A DNA stretch of 64,000 bases from Cedecea neteri NBRC 105707 = ATCC 33855. GTDB lineage: Bacteria; Pseudomonadota; Gammaproteobacteria; Enterobacterales; Enterobacteriaceae. Below, piece by piece: positions 44,795 to 53,793 of the stretch (the first letter of the stretch is position 1; every line of letters begins with the position of its first letter). The notes below the pieces were generated by a model. That model was not told the DNA's origin, did no database searches, and was given only the letters and a program-made list of their open reading frames with translations. The stretch is from positions 37,642-101,641 of the forward strand of contig NZ_BCTL01000031.1 in the NCBI RefSeq assembly GCF_001571265.1, written 5' to 3'. Position numbers and translations under genes: made by a program.

Positions 44795-46299
44795 CCACCA
44801 ACAGCTATCTCGAATATTTTCTCACCCTGCTGGGGTGGGTCATCAACAACGGCCTGTGGAATATCCTGCTGGGCACCGGGCTGTTTGCGGCCCCGCTGGC
44901 GTTCCGTATCGTGGGTATCTGGATGAAGGTCAGGGAGGAGGGGGAAGATGAGGGGAACAAGGGCATGCTCTCCCTGCCGCGCATAGAGAATACCCTGTAC
45001 GGGGCGTTCTTCGTGATGCTCACCTGCTGCGTGCCGCTGATTAACGTCAGCCTCAGCACGATAACCTACGACCTCTCCCGGGCGAAAACCTGCGGAACCT
45101 GGACGCCCAAAGCGCCGGACGAGAGCGGATATGCCACGATTATTTCCAGCCTCAACAACCAGACGGCAGCGGCTCCGGTGTGGTGGATGCTGGTCCATAA
45201 GCTCTCCAAAGGCATCACCCAGGCGGCGGTGGCCACCATTCCGTGCCGGCCCGACCTGCGTCAGCTGCGCTTTGAGGTGCAGCACACCCGGATTGGCAAT
45301 GCGTCCCTGGCGAGCGAGCTGCAGGACTTCACCAATGACTGCTACGCCCTGGCGCTTTATATGTGGAAGCAGCAGGACCAGGGGCAGACCACGGACAGGA
45401 AGGTGCTGCGCGACATCGAGTGGCTGGGGAGCAACACGTTTATGAACCGTTACTACGGTGACCTGCAGTCGAAGATGCCCCGGGCAGCGTTTCCATGGAA
45501 TACCGCGCGGGACAGCGGGCGGCCCAATACCGGTAGCGGCGGCTATCCGACCTGCCAGGCGTGGTGGAACACGGCCCATACGGGGCTGAAGGCAAGGGTG
45601 ATGGCCCAGGCCGACCCGGGCATGTGGCTGCGGCTGTCAGCCGCCCTGAAAATGATGGGCAAAAGCACGGCGGACTATGAGGAAGCGGTGATACGCCGCC
45701 TGGTGAGTCCGGTCAGCCTGAACGCTTCGCAGTACGGGCAGGCCTATGTCGGCTATGGCGGGAACGCAGATTTTACCATTGATAACACGGTGACCCGCCT
45801 GGTGGGTATCGGGGGGATGGCGCTGGGGAGTCTGGCCGCCTGGCCTGCGTTTGACGCCATGCGCCAGGCGCTGCCGATGGTGCAGGCGGTTATGCTGATG
45901 GCGGTGTACGTGATGTTCCCGCTTATCCTGGCGTTTTCGGCGTACGAGTTTAAGACAGTGATCACCCTGACCTTCGTGGTGTTCGCGCTGAACTTCCTGA
46001 CATTCTGGTGGGAGCTGGCACGGTGGCTGGACAGCTGGATCCTGGAGGCACTTTACACCTCGGACACGCACACGAGCTTTAATATGGCGGGGTTCCAGAA
46101 CACGTCGGACGATTTGATCATGTCCTTTGTGCTTGGATCTATGTTCATTGTATTGCCCGCTGTCTGGGTAGGTGCACTGTCATGGGCTGGGATTACGACG
46201 GGTGGGTTTATAGATAAAGCCATTGCAAACGGCGTTCAACAAACTGAAGCAAGTGGAGGGCAAGGCGCTGAGGTAATGAAAGATAGTGTAGGATTATGA
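44791..46299 (+). CDS. traG: Conjugation protein TraG (N-terminal type)
   Basis: The 502-residue product has an N-terminal transmembrane segment (about 15-40), another near 70-90, a central periplasmic region with Cys/Trp residues, and a cluster of membrane segments at about 345-460. This is the layout of TraG-N proteins for pilus assembly and mating-pair stabilisation. A terminator follows 39 bases later. From about 46110 the base use becomes AT-richer, which may show a recombined 3' end. Confidence 0.87.
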   Translation: MTTNSYLEYFLTLLGWVINNGLWNILLGTGLFAAPLAFRIVGIWMKVREEGEDEGNKGMLSLPRIENTLYGAFFVMLTCCVPLINVSLSTITYDLSRAKTCGTWTPKAPDESGYATIISSLNNQTAAAPVWWMLVHKLSKGITQAAVATIPCRPDLRQLRFEVQHTRIGNASLASELQDFTNDCYALALYMWKQQDQGQTTDRKVLRDIEWLGSNTFMNRYYGDLQSKMPRAAFPWNTARDSGRPNTGSGGYPTCQAWWNTAHTGLKARVMAQADPGMWLRLSAALKMMGKSTADYEEAVIRRLVSPVSLNASQYGQAYVGYGGNADFTIDNTVTRLVGIGGMALGSLAAWPAFDAMRQALPMVQAVMLMAVYVMFPLILAFSAYEFKTVITLTFVVFALNFLTFWWELARWLDSWILEALYTSDTHTSFNMAGFQNTSDDLIMSFVLGSMFIVLPAVWVGALSWAGITTGGFIDKAIANGVQQTEASGGQGAEVMKDSVGL

Positions 46300-46337
46300 A
46301 ATATAAAACCCCGCACTGAAAATCATCCTTATTTTAT

Positions 46338-46373
46338 AAAAACCGGAGCACCGTTTTTAAATCTCCGGTTTTT
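46338..46373. terminator. Terminator between convergent traG and the DUF3742-like gene
   Basis: An 11-bp stem AAAAACCGGAG / CTCCGGTTTTT (46338-46348 with 46363-46373). The A and T arms make it work in both directions, as fits its place between convergent genes. Confidence 0.85.
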
Positions 46374-46388
46374 ATAATTATCTCGAAC

Positions 46389-46778
46389 TCATTCGTCAAT
46401 ACGGTGAGAAGTTACTAGATCTTCAGAACCAGAATACAATCCGTAACCCTGATTTCCATTTCTGTATTGAGGAATAGCGCTTGACCGGCGGCGTCGGCGA
46501 CGATGTTTGTTTTCAGGATCTGGTGTTAGGCCAACGATAGCCATCCAGACAAACGCAATTACTACGCCAATCAACAGTCCACCCAATACCGCCGCAATGA
46601 TCGAGAGCACCACAGCCAGTACGATCGGGACATGGCCCAGCCAGCCAGGAAGACCACGTGACTTAGCCCAGTGAACGCAAATCGCGTCCCACTGACTTAC
46701 CCGACGTCGAGTTTTCTTCCAGAGTCCCGCGAATTTCATACCACGCTGGACTGCTGCAAATTGTTTGTCGTTCTGCAT
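46389..46778 (-). CDS. Membrane protein resembling DUF3742 ICE proteins
   Basis: A 129-residue product with a basic N-terminal helix (about 12-40), a long hydrophobic region at 46-84 (VPIVLAVVLSIIAAVLGG), and a very basic stretch HRRRRRRSS. A protein of this kind encoded convergently to traG is typical of these ICEs, where it is called DUF3742. The assignment rests on position and layout. Confidence 0.6.
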   Translation of the reverse strand: MQNDKQFAAVQRGMKFAGLWKKTRRRVSQWDAICVHWAKSRGLPGWLGHVPIVLAVVLSIIAAVLGGLLIGVVIAFVWMAIVGLTPDPENKHRRRRRRSSAIPQYRNGNQGYGLYSGSEDLVTSHRIDE

Positions 46779-47118
46779 TTAACTGCCTCGCCATTTATGC
46801 AGGTGCTGATTGACACACTTTTTATGATGTTATTAGCAGTATAGATTAGTTATAAGGCAGGTGCTATGAATCCTGTCTGATATATCAACTTCTAGCCTCA
46901 ACAGGCTGCAGCTCGTAGCCATCAATCCATTCCCTGTTCAATGGGCACAAGCGCGCGAGGCCGTCCTGTGCACCTGGCAGGCTTTTTCTTTAAAATCAGG
47001 ACAGATTAATGACTTCGTGGTGATAAATCACATTTACTCGCCGCCGGCTTCACTCTACACTCACGAGAGGTGAGATGTAATTTTCAGGCTCCAGGGCACC
47101 AATAACAGGACTACTACC
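46779..47118 (+). other. Divergent intergenic region before the ietA-like gene
   Basis: A TTGACA at 46810-46815 is followed by AT-rich sequence without a good -10, so a promoter is only possible. A short GC-rich hairpin with T residues near 46955-46985 may be a terminator. No gene is seen. Confidence 0.4.
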
Positions 47119-48156
47119 GTGGCAAGCGCAGATCAACTTAAGGCACTTATCAAATCGCACATCAGTCGCGATGATGGACACTTTTATTCGGTGGCCATGC
47201 AAGTTGCTGCGCATGAGGCTAAGCAGGGCCACGGCCGGTTGGCTGAAGAGCTGGTGAGCTTGCTGGATAAAGGCAAAGCTAAACTCGCTGGTGACAAAAG
47301 CGGCAAACTGGTCCCTTTCGCCAACGCAGCCAAATCCCGGACTGAACTGGGTAACCTGTTGAGTGTGAGTGAGCCTGATTACCGTCTGTCTGATGTGGTA
47401 ATGGAAAAATCCGCTGAAGCTCAGTTAAACCGACTGGTTCGTGAGCAGCGAATGATGACACGCATACGCGAACATGGCCTTTCGCCCAGGCGGAAGGTGT
47501 TGCTCGTCGGTCCCCCGGGCACAGGGAAAACATTGACGGCTTCAGCGCTGGCCGGTGAACTCGGTGTCCCGTTGTTTCAGGTTCGTTTCGATGCATTGAT
47601 CACCAAGTTTATGGGAGAAACTGCCGCCAAACTTCGGCAGGTTTTTGATGCCATGGTTGATATTCGCGGCGTCTATTTCTTTGATGAATTTGATGCCATT
47701 GGTTCACAACGTAACCTGGCGAATGATGTGGGTGAAATCCGTCGCGTGCTGAACAGTTTTCTGCAAATGATTGAGCAGGATAATTCTAACAGTGTGATTA
47801 TCGCCGCAACGAATCACCCGGAAATCCTCGATTATGCGCTTTACAGGCGTTTTGATGATGTCATTGAGTATCATTTACCTACCCCAGAGCAGGCTATGGA
47901 TCTGCTTCGTGTAAGGCTTGGTGCGTTTATACCCAAACCGTTCAGAAAGACAGGGCTGGCAGGGTTACTTGATGGTCTAAGTTATGCAGAGATTTGCCGT
48001 GCGGCAGATGAGTCCATGAAAGAAGCATTGATGAGCGATCGTACCGCTGTAGATATCAATCTGCTTAAGCATGCACTGGAAGAGCGGCATCAGGTCAGCA
48101 TCAAGCTGTCGAAAAATGGAAATAAGAATCTGAATCATGACGGAACCAGCCGCTAA
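47119..48156 (+). CDS. ietA: AAA+ ATPase, IetA-like (antiphage ATPase/protease pair)
   Basis: The 345-residue product starts at a GTG and has a single AAA+ module: Walker A GPPGTGKT at residues 131-138, Walker B FFDEFDAIGS near 187-196, sensor region IIAATNHPEILD and an arginine-finger region RRFDDVIEY. It overlaps the subtilase gene by 20 bases. An AAA+ ATPase next to a subtilisin-like protease is the composition of IetAS, first known from Rhizobiaceae plasmid incompatibility and later shown to protect against phage. The identification rests on this gene pair. Confidence 0.85.
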   Translation: MASADQLKALIKSHISRDDGHFYSVAMQVAAHEAKQGHGRLAEELVSLLDKGKAKLAGDKSGKLVPFANAAKSRTELGNLLSVSEPDYRLSDVVMEKSAEAQLNRLVREQRMMTRIREHGLSPRRKVLLVGPPGTGKTLTASALAGELGVPLFQVRFDALITKFMGETAAKLRQVFDAMVDIRGVYFFDEFDAIGSQRNLANDVGEIRRVLNSFLQMIEQDNSNSVIIAATNHPEILDYALYRRFDDVIEYHLPTPEQAMDLLRVRLGAFIPKPFRKTGLAGLLDGLSYAEICRAADESMKEALMSDRTAVDINLLKHALEERHQVSIKLSKNGNKNLNHDGTSR

Positions 48157-50653
48157 TAAACGATTGCATTTTATTCTCCCCGGAACAGCCAAAAGCGAAC
48201 CTTTTACCACACCCGCATCAGGCGGAGGTGGTTCCCCCTCTTTACCTGACAGAGACCGTGAGCAGCATGGACAAATGCTCAGTGCTCATCTCGCGCAGGT
48301 AAAAGCGATAGCCGCCCGGGCTCACAATAATCAGAGAGGCGCTGCCCTGCACAGTGGTATTGGTGTGCAGGTCGAGTTTGTTGGCCAGCCTGATGTTGCA
48401 CTGGCTTTTGAAAGCCTCAGCAGTGAGCGTAATCGTGATCGGACTAAAAACATCGAGCTTCTGAGTGTTCACACTGATAAAGATGATATTACCTGCGCCA
48501 ACGTGTTTATTCCTGACGGGAAAATAGCCCATTTTGAAAAATATCTGCAGGATTATCTGGATGACAGGCGGGGGGCGAATAACACTTCTCGCGATCACAA
48601 GGCGCTCATCAATACGCTTTCGGCTATCCGGTTATCCAGTATTCGCTCACTCTGGACAGATGATGACGCGTTGTTGCCGGCTGATGAAGAAGAGGCTTTC
48701 TGGTGGGAAGTCTGGCTTCCGGTTCGCGGCAATCGTGAAGCGGTTCTCTCCGATTTCCGGACGATAGTATCAACGACTGCGTGTGCTGCCAGTGAACATG
48801 CTGTGAGTTTTCCTGAACGAACCGTAACCTGGATGTTTGGCTCCCGGCGTGAGTTTGCCCGTTCAGGGCTTTTGCTTAATTGTGTGGCAGAGCTACGTCG
48901 TGCAAAAGAGACAGCCGAATTCTTTACCGGCTCATCCATTGTTGAACAGGGTCTGTGGGCAGAAGATGTGTTAGCCCGACTTGATGCCCCGGAAGATGGC
49001 GCAGCCGTCCCCTATATTTGCCTGCTCGATTCCGGGCTTAATCATGCTCACCCTCTGATATCGCCGCTGGTTCATGAAGCGGATGTTTATACCGTCAGCG
49101 AGGCATGGGGGACTGACGATCGTGTGAATCACGGTACCGGGCTGGCAGGGCTGGCCTTATACGGTGATATGTTTGATGCGCTGGTTTCTACGGAAACGCT
49201 GGGCATCAGCCATCGGCTGGAGTCCGTCAAGCTCACCTCCGGACTCGGGGAAAGAAATGGCGGGGCGCGTGAACATGCTTACCTTTTCAGTATGGCTGTC
49301 ACACGGCCAGAGATAAGCTTTGGGCAGCGCAGACGCGTATTCAGCTCTGCTGTGACAGCCACAGATTATCGTGATTTTGGCAAACCCTCCGCCTGGTCTG
49401 CTATGGTTGATTCTCTGGCCGTAGACGCCGGATCTCAGCCTGCCTTTCCGCGCCTTTTTGTTTTGTCGGCTGGAAATATTTTTGATCGGGAGCACTGGCA
49501 GAGATATCCGGACAGTCTCTCGGTCAATCAGATACACGATCCGGCACAGGCCTGGAATGCCCTGTCCGTGGGTGCCTGTACCTGTAAAACAGGGCTGGAT
49601 GAAGCGGGATTCAGCGTACTGGCTACCGAAGGGGGGTTAAGTCCGTTTACCTCAACGTCAGCGGAATGGGACAGCGTATGGCCCCTCAAACCGGATGTGG
49701 TCTTTGAGGGCGGGAACGCAGGTACTGATGGTGCGATGGCGGACAGCTTCGGCAGTCTGGAGCTGCTGACGGCCAGTTCCCTGACCCGGCGAAACCTCTT
49801 CACAACCACCAATGCGACCAGTGCAGCGTCAGCGCTGGCTGCAAGAATGGCGGCTCAGCTGATGGCGCAGTTTCCACAGTTGCGTCCAGAAACCATTCGG
49901 GCATTGATCGTTCATTCTGCCCGCTGGACGCCGCAAATGCTGGCCATGTATCCGGCAAATACCCAGAGTGGGTATGCAATGCTTATCAGGCACTGTGGCT
50001 GGGGGATCCCCAATCCTGACCTTGCTGTCTGGAGCGCCAAAAACAGTCTGGCCATGATTGAAGAGAGCAGTCTTCAGCCTTACCATTTGACGCCGGGGGG
50101 AGTTAAAACCAATGAAATGAATGTGCATGCGCTTCCCTGGCCAGAAGAGGCGCTGCTGGCGTTGCAAAACACGCCCGTTGAAATGCGGGTGACGCTGTCT
50201 TACTTCATTGAACCCAACCCGTCTGCTCGTGGGGGGGAGTCAAAATATTACTACCCTTCGCATCGTCTTCGTTTTGCAATGAAACGCCCGACTGAGTCTT
50301 TTGACGATTTCCGCGGGCGCATCAATGCGGCCGCGCAGTCTGAAGGGGAAGAGACAACCATTTCAGGAAATGATAACAACTGGCTACTGGGCATCCGACA
50401 GCGCCACAAAGGTTCTGTTCATCAGGACATCTGGCGTGGTACGGCGGCAGAGCTGGCAAGTTGCGGATACCTGGCGGTATACCCCGGGCAGGGATGGTGG
50501 AGAACGCGTAAAGCGTTGGGGAGATACGCCTCAGAATCTCGCTACAGTCTTATCGTATCTATTCATGCACCAGGGTCTGAGGTAGATCTTTTAACGCCGG
50601 TGCAAACCCGGATTGATGCATTAATAAACACGCCTGTTGTGTTAACGACCTGA
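48137..50653 (+). CDS. ietS: Subtilisin-like (S8) serine protease, IetS-like
   Basis: The 838-residue product has the S8 triad in order: Asp298 (ICLLDSGLNHAH), His332 (NHGTGLAGLAL) and Ser562 (NATSAASALAA). The Ser motif deviates from the usual GTSxA (here ATSAA). The first 290 residues are a helical region with no signal peptide, so the protease acts in the cytoplasm. With the overlapping AAA+ gene it forms the IetAS pair, in which the ATPase presumably senses infection and the protease acts on cell targets; the mechanism is not shown here. Confidence 0.87.
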   Translation: MTEPAANKRLHFILPGTAKSEPFTTPASGGGGSPSLPDRDREQHGQMLSAHLAQVKAIAARAHNNQRGAALHSGIGVQVEFVGQPDVALAFESLSSERNRDRTKNIELLSVHTDKDDITCANVFIPDGKIAHFEKYLQDYLDDRRGANNTSRDHKALINTLSAIRLSSIRSLWTDDDALLPADEEEAFWWEVWLPVRGNREAVLSDFRTIVSTTACAASEHAVSFPERTVTWMFGSRREFARSGLLLNCVAELRRAKETAEFFTGSSIVEQGLWAEDVLARLDAPEDGAAVPYICLLDSGLNHAHPLISPLVHEADVYTVSEAWGTDDRVNHGTGLAGLALYGDMFDALVSTETLGISHRLESVKLTSGLGERNGGAREHAYLFSMAVTRPEISFGQRRRVFSSAVTATDYRDFGKPSAWSAMVDSLAVDAGSQPAFPRLFVLSAGNIFDREHWQRYPDSLSVNQIHDPAQAWNALSVGACTCKTGLDEAGFSVLATEGGLSPFTSTSAEWDSVWPLKPDVVFEGGNAGTDGAMADSFGSLELLTASSLTRRNLFTTTNATSAASALAARMAAQLMAQFPQLRPETIRALIVHSARWTPQMLAMYPANTQSGYAMLIRHCGWGIPNPDLAVWSAKNSLAMIEESSLQPYHLTPGGVKTNEMNVHALPWPEEALLALQNTPVEMRVTLSYFIEPNPSARGGESKYYYPSHRLRFAMKRPTESFDDFRGRINAAAQSEGEETTISGNDNNWLLGIRQRHKGSVHQDIWRGTAAELASCGYLAVYPGQGWWRTRKALGRYASESRYSLIVSIHAPGSEVDLLTPVQTRIDALINTPVVLTT

Positions 50654-50735
50654 ATGTTGCGAAGCCTGCAGATATTTAACCTGTATCCGCAGGCATGAGC
50701 ATGTTAATGAATGCTTCTCGAAAGAACGCCCTGAG

Positions 50736-51134
50736 TTAGTTAACCAGAAATGTCTGATGTCGGGTCAGTGAGGCAGAAAGCCAGTATATCTTTGACCAGC
50801 CGGCAAAATCGCGTTCAAGTTTAATCGCCTGAATAAGTGCTTTGCCGAGCCCGTTGCCTCTCAATTCTTCCATGACATAAATATGCTCAATACAGCAAAT
50901 GGGATCGGTTTCCAGGGCGCAGTCCTGCACTACCGCGACAGCAAACCCTGCAATGTGATTGTCAACTTCTGCCACCCAACAGATTAGTGATGAATTCATG
51001 TCCATTATTCTCTGCCAGGTTGCGATGCCCTTTTTATCATCACTGGCTAAGCCTGCTTTTGAAAGATAATCAAACCATAATGCCAGCCAGTTATTTCTGT
51101 CCCCGGGCCTTGCAAAACGCACCGCGATATCCAT
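50736..51134 (-). CDS. GNAT-family N-acetyltransferase, possibly shortened
   Basis: The 132-residue product has the GNAT pattern: VRFARPGDRNNWLALWFDYL, the central beta strands (CWVAEVDNHIAGFAVAVVQD) and the acetyl-CoA loop ELRGNGLGKALIQ. After that it ends within about 35 residues (LTRHQTFLVN), before the usual last strands, so it may lack its C-terminal end. The start at 51134 has AGAGG upstream. Substrate unknown. Confidence 0.75.
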   Translation of the reverse strand: MDIAVRFARPGDRNNWLALWFDYLSKAGLASDDKKGIATWQRIMDMNSSLICWVAEVDNHIAGFAVAVVQDCALETDPICCIEHIYVMEELRGNGLGKALIQAIKLERDFAGWSKIYWLSASLTRHQTFLVN

Positions 51135-51347
51135 ATTAACCTCTGCGATATGTGATTCAGGATTTATCATTACGCCAATGAATGTAGTCGCAAATAATGC
51201 TGTTGTAATGTCTGGCTTAAATAAAACTAAGCATTTCACGCCGTGGTGACAGCGAGTTTATTCAGGGGGGGGTAAAACTTCATGATAACGTTCAGTTATG
51301 AACGCCGGATGAAAATTGATGTGGTAATTAATAATGATAAACTGAAC

Positions 51348-51370
51348 CCCTGCGAATGGGGTTCGCAGGG
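51348..51370. terminator. Hairpin, possible terminator for the minus-strand gene
   Basis: CCCTGCGAA / TTCGCAGGG (9-bp perfect stem, 5-base loop), lying between two minus-strand genes. The T run is poor, so termination is uncertain. Confidence 0.45.
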
Positions 51371-51409
51371 ATTTCATTGTTGAGAAAAATCGTAGCATAT
51401 CCGTTGATG

Positions 51410-51670
51410 CTAATTATCAAGTTGCTTTTTCAGACAGGCCATAAAAGGCTGTAGCGCCTTTTTATGCTCAGGGGATAACTCACCTTTGTCCTTTTCAGTC
51501 ACCCCAACAAAACGTGTTGTCTCTTTATTTTTATTGAGTGCATACTTTACAACAACCTGATAATCATGATTGTCGGGTATTAAGGTCCGGCAGGGAGACA
51601 AGTCAGTGGATGCCTGTGCCATACCCGCGAACACCATACATGCCAGACAGAGTAAATAAAAACGTTTCAT
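51410..51670 (-). CDS. Small periplasmic protein, unrecognised
   Basis: The 86-residue product has a signal peptide (KRFYLLCLACMVFAGMAQA) and a mature part of about 67 residues with two cysteines. AAGGAGA stands just before the tandem ATG ATG; the second is taken as start. No family is recognised. Confidence 0.68.
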   Translation of the reverse strand: MKRFYLLCLACMVFAGMAQASTDLSPCRTLIPDNHDYQVVVKYALNKNKETTRFVGVTEKDKGELSPEHKKALQPFMACLKKQLDN

Positions 51671-51807
51671 CATTCTCCTTATTCACCGAAATCATACTGA
51701 AGTCAGAATTAAAACGGTTCAGCCTGCGACGCAACTAAAATATCCAGTCCTGCCTCAGGAATGAGAGAATTCTTTAAATCAAACAACGGAATGGTATTTC
51801 CATCATC

Positions 51808-51836
51808 TTGACGGGGGCTTTCTTCATTGGTACTGT
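51808..51836 (+). promoter_or_regulatory. Putative sigma-70 promoter before RNA copy 2
   Basis: TTGACG at 51808-51813, a 17-base spacer, then TACTGT at 51831-51836. The predicted start is about 20 bases before the first pseudoknot unit, as for copy 1. Confidence 0.6.
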
Positions 51837-51857
51837 GAGCAGGCATTATTGTCGTCT

Positions 51858-52060
51858 CAGGACGACCAGCCAATGCCTCAGTAGCTCGAGAGAGGCGCCT
51901 TCGGGTAGCTACCAGCCAATGTTTCACTGGCCTGAGAGAAACGCCTTCGGGTGGTCAGATAAAGCCCTCGTGACCTGAAAGAGGGAGCCTGTAAAAAACA
52001 GGCGGTAAACCCGTTTATCCTTTGAAAACGGGTGTCACGACACCAGTGATGAAGGCAAAC
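51858..52060 (+). ncRNA. STAXI-like structured RNA, copy 2 (tandem pseudoknots)
   Basis: Units at 51866-51911 and 51912-51957 repeat the pattern of the copy at 19.4 kb. The 5-bp stems are GCCTC/GAGGC and GTTTC/GAAAC; pseudoknot pairs are TAGCT with AGCTA and TGGCC with GGTCA (one G-U). The four following hairpins recur with compensated changes: CCCTC/GAGGG, GCCTG/CAGGC, ACCCGTTT/AAAACGGGT and TCAC/GTGA. Its place upstream of a tyrosine recombinase again fits the STAXI context. The gene it once led is probably lost, since only relics lie between it and the recombinase. Confidence 0.72.
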
Positions 52061-52258
52061 TTACTCCATCAAAGATACGCAGCATCAGGCTGCAGCTGTC
52101 TTCTCCGTCAACAGCCGTGTCAGGCTGATATGGCGTTTACTTACGTTATGAATCTTTAAGGGATACGCCCTGAGTGGTGTGTGACCCGTGCATGTCCGTA
52201 TAAGCCCGTCTGGCACAGAGGGCGCTTACGGCGACGGCACCGGAAGCATAACGCTGCG

Positions 52259-52302
52259 CGGCGTCACTTGCGTGTAAGCAAAGCGAACACCAAGTGACGC
52301 CG
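52259..52302. repeat. 12-bp perfect inverted repeat with 20-base spacer
   Basis: CGGCGTCACTTG (52259-52270) and CAAGTGACGCCG (52291-52302) are exact complements; inside, GTGT and ACAC extend the stem after a one-base bulge. No T run follows. It could be a binding site or part of a transfer origin. Confidence 0.65.
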
Positions 52303-52499
52303 AAAGGCGCACGACCTCCAGCCCGCGAATGACGGGGCTTTCACACGTACCGGACAGACGTTTTACCGCGTGTCGTACAGTAAAACGGTCAGGTTCAGTA
52401 CGTTTCTCACCTCCCGCCGCGTCCGTTTTCACGGACGGCCGCCCCGGGAATACTGTTCACTTCAATTAACGCCTTCCCGCCCCGGAAAGCGTTAACCCC

Positions 52500-52622
52500 A
52501 TGATTAAAGGAGAAATTCGTTTCGATATTGAGGCGTCAGACTGGGACTGACGGGGAGAAATACCCGATGCAACCCTGAAATGGGTAGCAATCGATCTTCT
52601 GCAAAAACTCAACACAGATTAG
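52500..52622 (+). pseudogene. Very small reading frame with an internal TGA
   Basis: One frame reads MIKGEIRFDIEASDWD, TGA, then RGEIPDATLKWVAIDLLQKL to a TAG at 52620-52622, 41 codons in all. The even spacing and sensible residues on both sides of the stop suggest a small protein lost by one mutation. No family is recognised. Confidence 0.35.
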
Positions 52623-52812
52623 CTCTGCTACACAATATCAAACGAGCCAGGATGGCGAACGAACCGACACGCAGGGACGTCTGTGACGACGAAAAACTCA
52701 CAATCAGAGGGGCGTCTGCTTACTCCACCCTGTCTGTACGACGGGCTGGCATAAGTGGATGCATTGTTACGTCTGACATGCACGCGTTTAGCTGGCAGGG
52801 AACGGAGAGAAG

Positions 52813-53724
52813 ATGAGCAGAAAAACGGCAAGATCTAAAATTGATATATTCAGGAAAAACTTTATCACTCACGCCCGCAGCGTGTCCGGAGGGTATGCCA
52901 CTAAAGCAGACAGGATGCGTATTGCGAAATATTTTCTCAATTACCTCAGGGATAATGGGATTAAATTACGTCAGGCCGACAGTATTAAAACACGTCACTT
53001 TTCGGGTTATCTTCTCAGCAGGAAAGAAAAGGGCATTTCTGACAGAACGATATGTAATGAACGCGCGGCACTCCGGGGAATATTTGGCAGTCTGGGAAAA
53101 CAGTCGTTAGCGGACCCTGATAACCCGTTACTCAGTAATAAAACGCTGGGGCTGGAAAGCAGTAGCCGGAACGGGAAAAAATCCCCCCTGGCGGCAGAAG
53201 AATTCAGGCATGCTTTTATCGAAGTGGAAAAAAAGGATAAAGGCGTGGCCGCCACAATGTTACTGGCCTGTACGTTGGGATTACGCACGAAAGAAGCAGT
53301 TGAATCCTCTAAATCAATTTCAACCTGGAAAAAAGCGCTGGAAACCGGTCAGCATTCTGTCAGGGTTGTTTTTGGCTCAAAAGGTGGTCGCCCAAGAGAT
53401 ACGGTTATTCTGGACAGGGAGACCTTAAAATATGCCATCAGTTATGCGGAGGAAGTTATTCGGGAAAATAACGGAAAACTTATTGATAAGCCTGACATTA
53501 GAAAAGCTATCGATAAATATAGATATCATGTTCGCCGTGTCGGGTTAACGGGAGACAAAGCGCCACACAGTATGCGTTATCAGTTTTCTCAGGATGCGAG
53601 GAAATTTTATGAAGAAAAAGGATTCACGGAAAAAGAAATTTACGCCATGGTTTCGATGGATTTAGGTCATGGAGATGGTCGGGGGCGGTATGTGAAACAG
53701 GTTTATTTTAAAAATAATGATTAA
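52813..53724 (+). CDS. Tyrosine recombinase / integrase
   Basis: The 303-residue product is a phage-type integrase. The N-terminal half is a SAM-like core-binding domain (about 10-110). The catalytic domain has Arg158 (LGLRTKEAV), a likely Lys190 (GSKGGRPRD), His252 and Arg255 (HSMRYQFS), His286 (LGHGDGRG) and a C-terminal tyrosine (Tyr298 or Tyr293 in RYVKQVY). All five functions seem intact. The start has GGAG upstream. No attachment site can be set within the window. Confidence 0.85.
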   Translation: MSRKTARSKIDIFRKNFITHARSVSGGYATKADRMRIAKYFLNYLRDNGIKLRQADSIKTRHFSGYLLSRKEKGISDRTICNERAALRGIFGSLGKQSLADPDNPLLSNKTLGLESSSRNGKKSPLAAEEFRHAFIEVEKKDKGVAATMLLACTLGLRTKEAVESSKSISTWKKALETGQHSVRVVFGSKGGRPRDTVILDRETLKYAISYAEEVIRENNGKLIDKPDIRKAIDKYRYHVRRVGLTGDKAPHSMRYQFSQDARKFYEEKGFTEKEIYAMVSMDLGHGDGRGRYVKQVYFKNND

Positions 53725-53793
53725 ACTGAACCGTTCGTTGAGAGTAAAAGCAATCGCCCACGCATAGCTACTGATTCAATTTTTAGCCATTTC

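Larger units (their letters stand above)
52061..52812 (+). other. Gene-poor region between RNA copy 2 and the recombinase
   Basis: Contains the strong inverted repeat at 52259-52302, another hairpin near 52425-52445 and the interrupted small reading frame at 52500. No full gene is seen. In related elements this place often carries antirestriction or transfer-origin functions. Confidence 0.45.
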
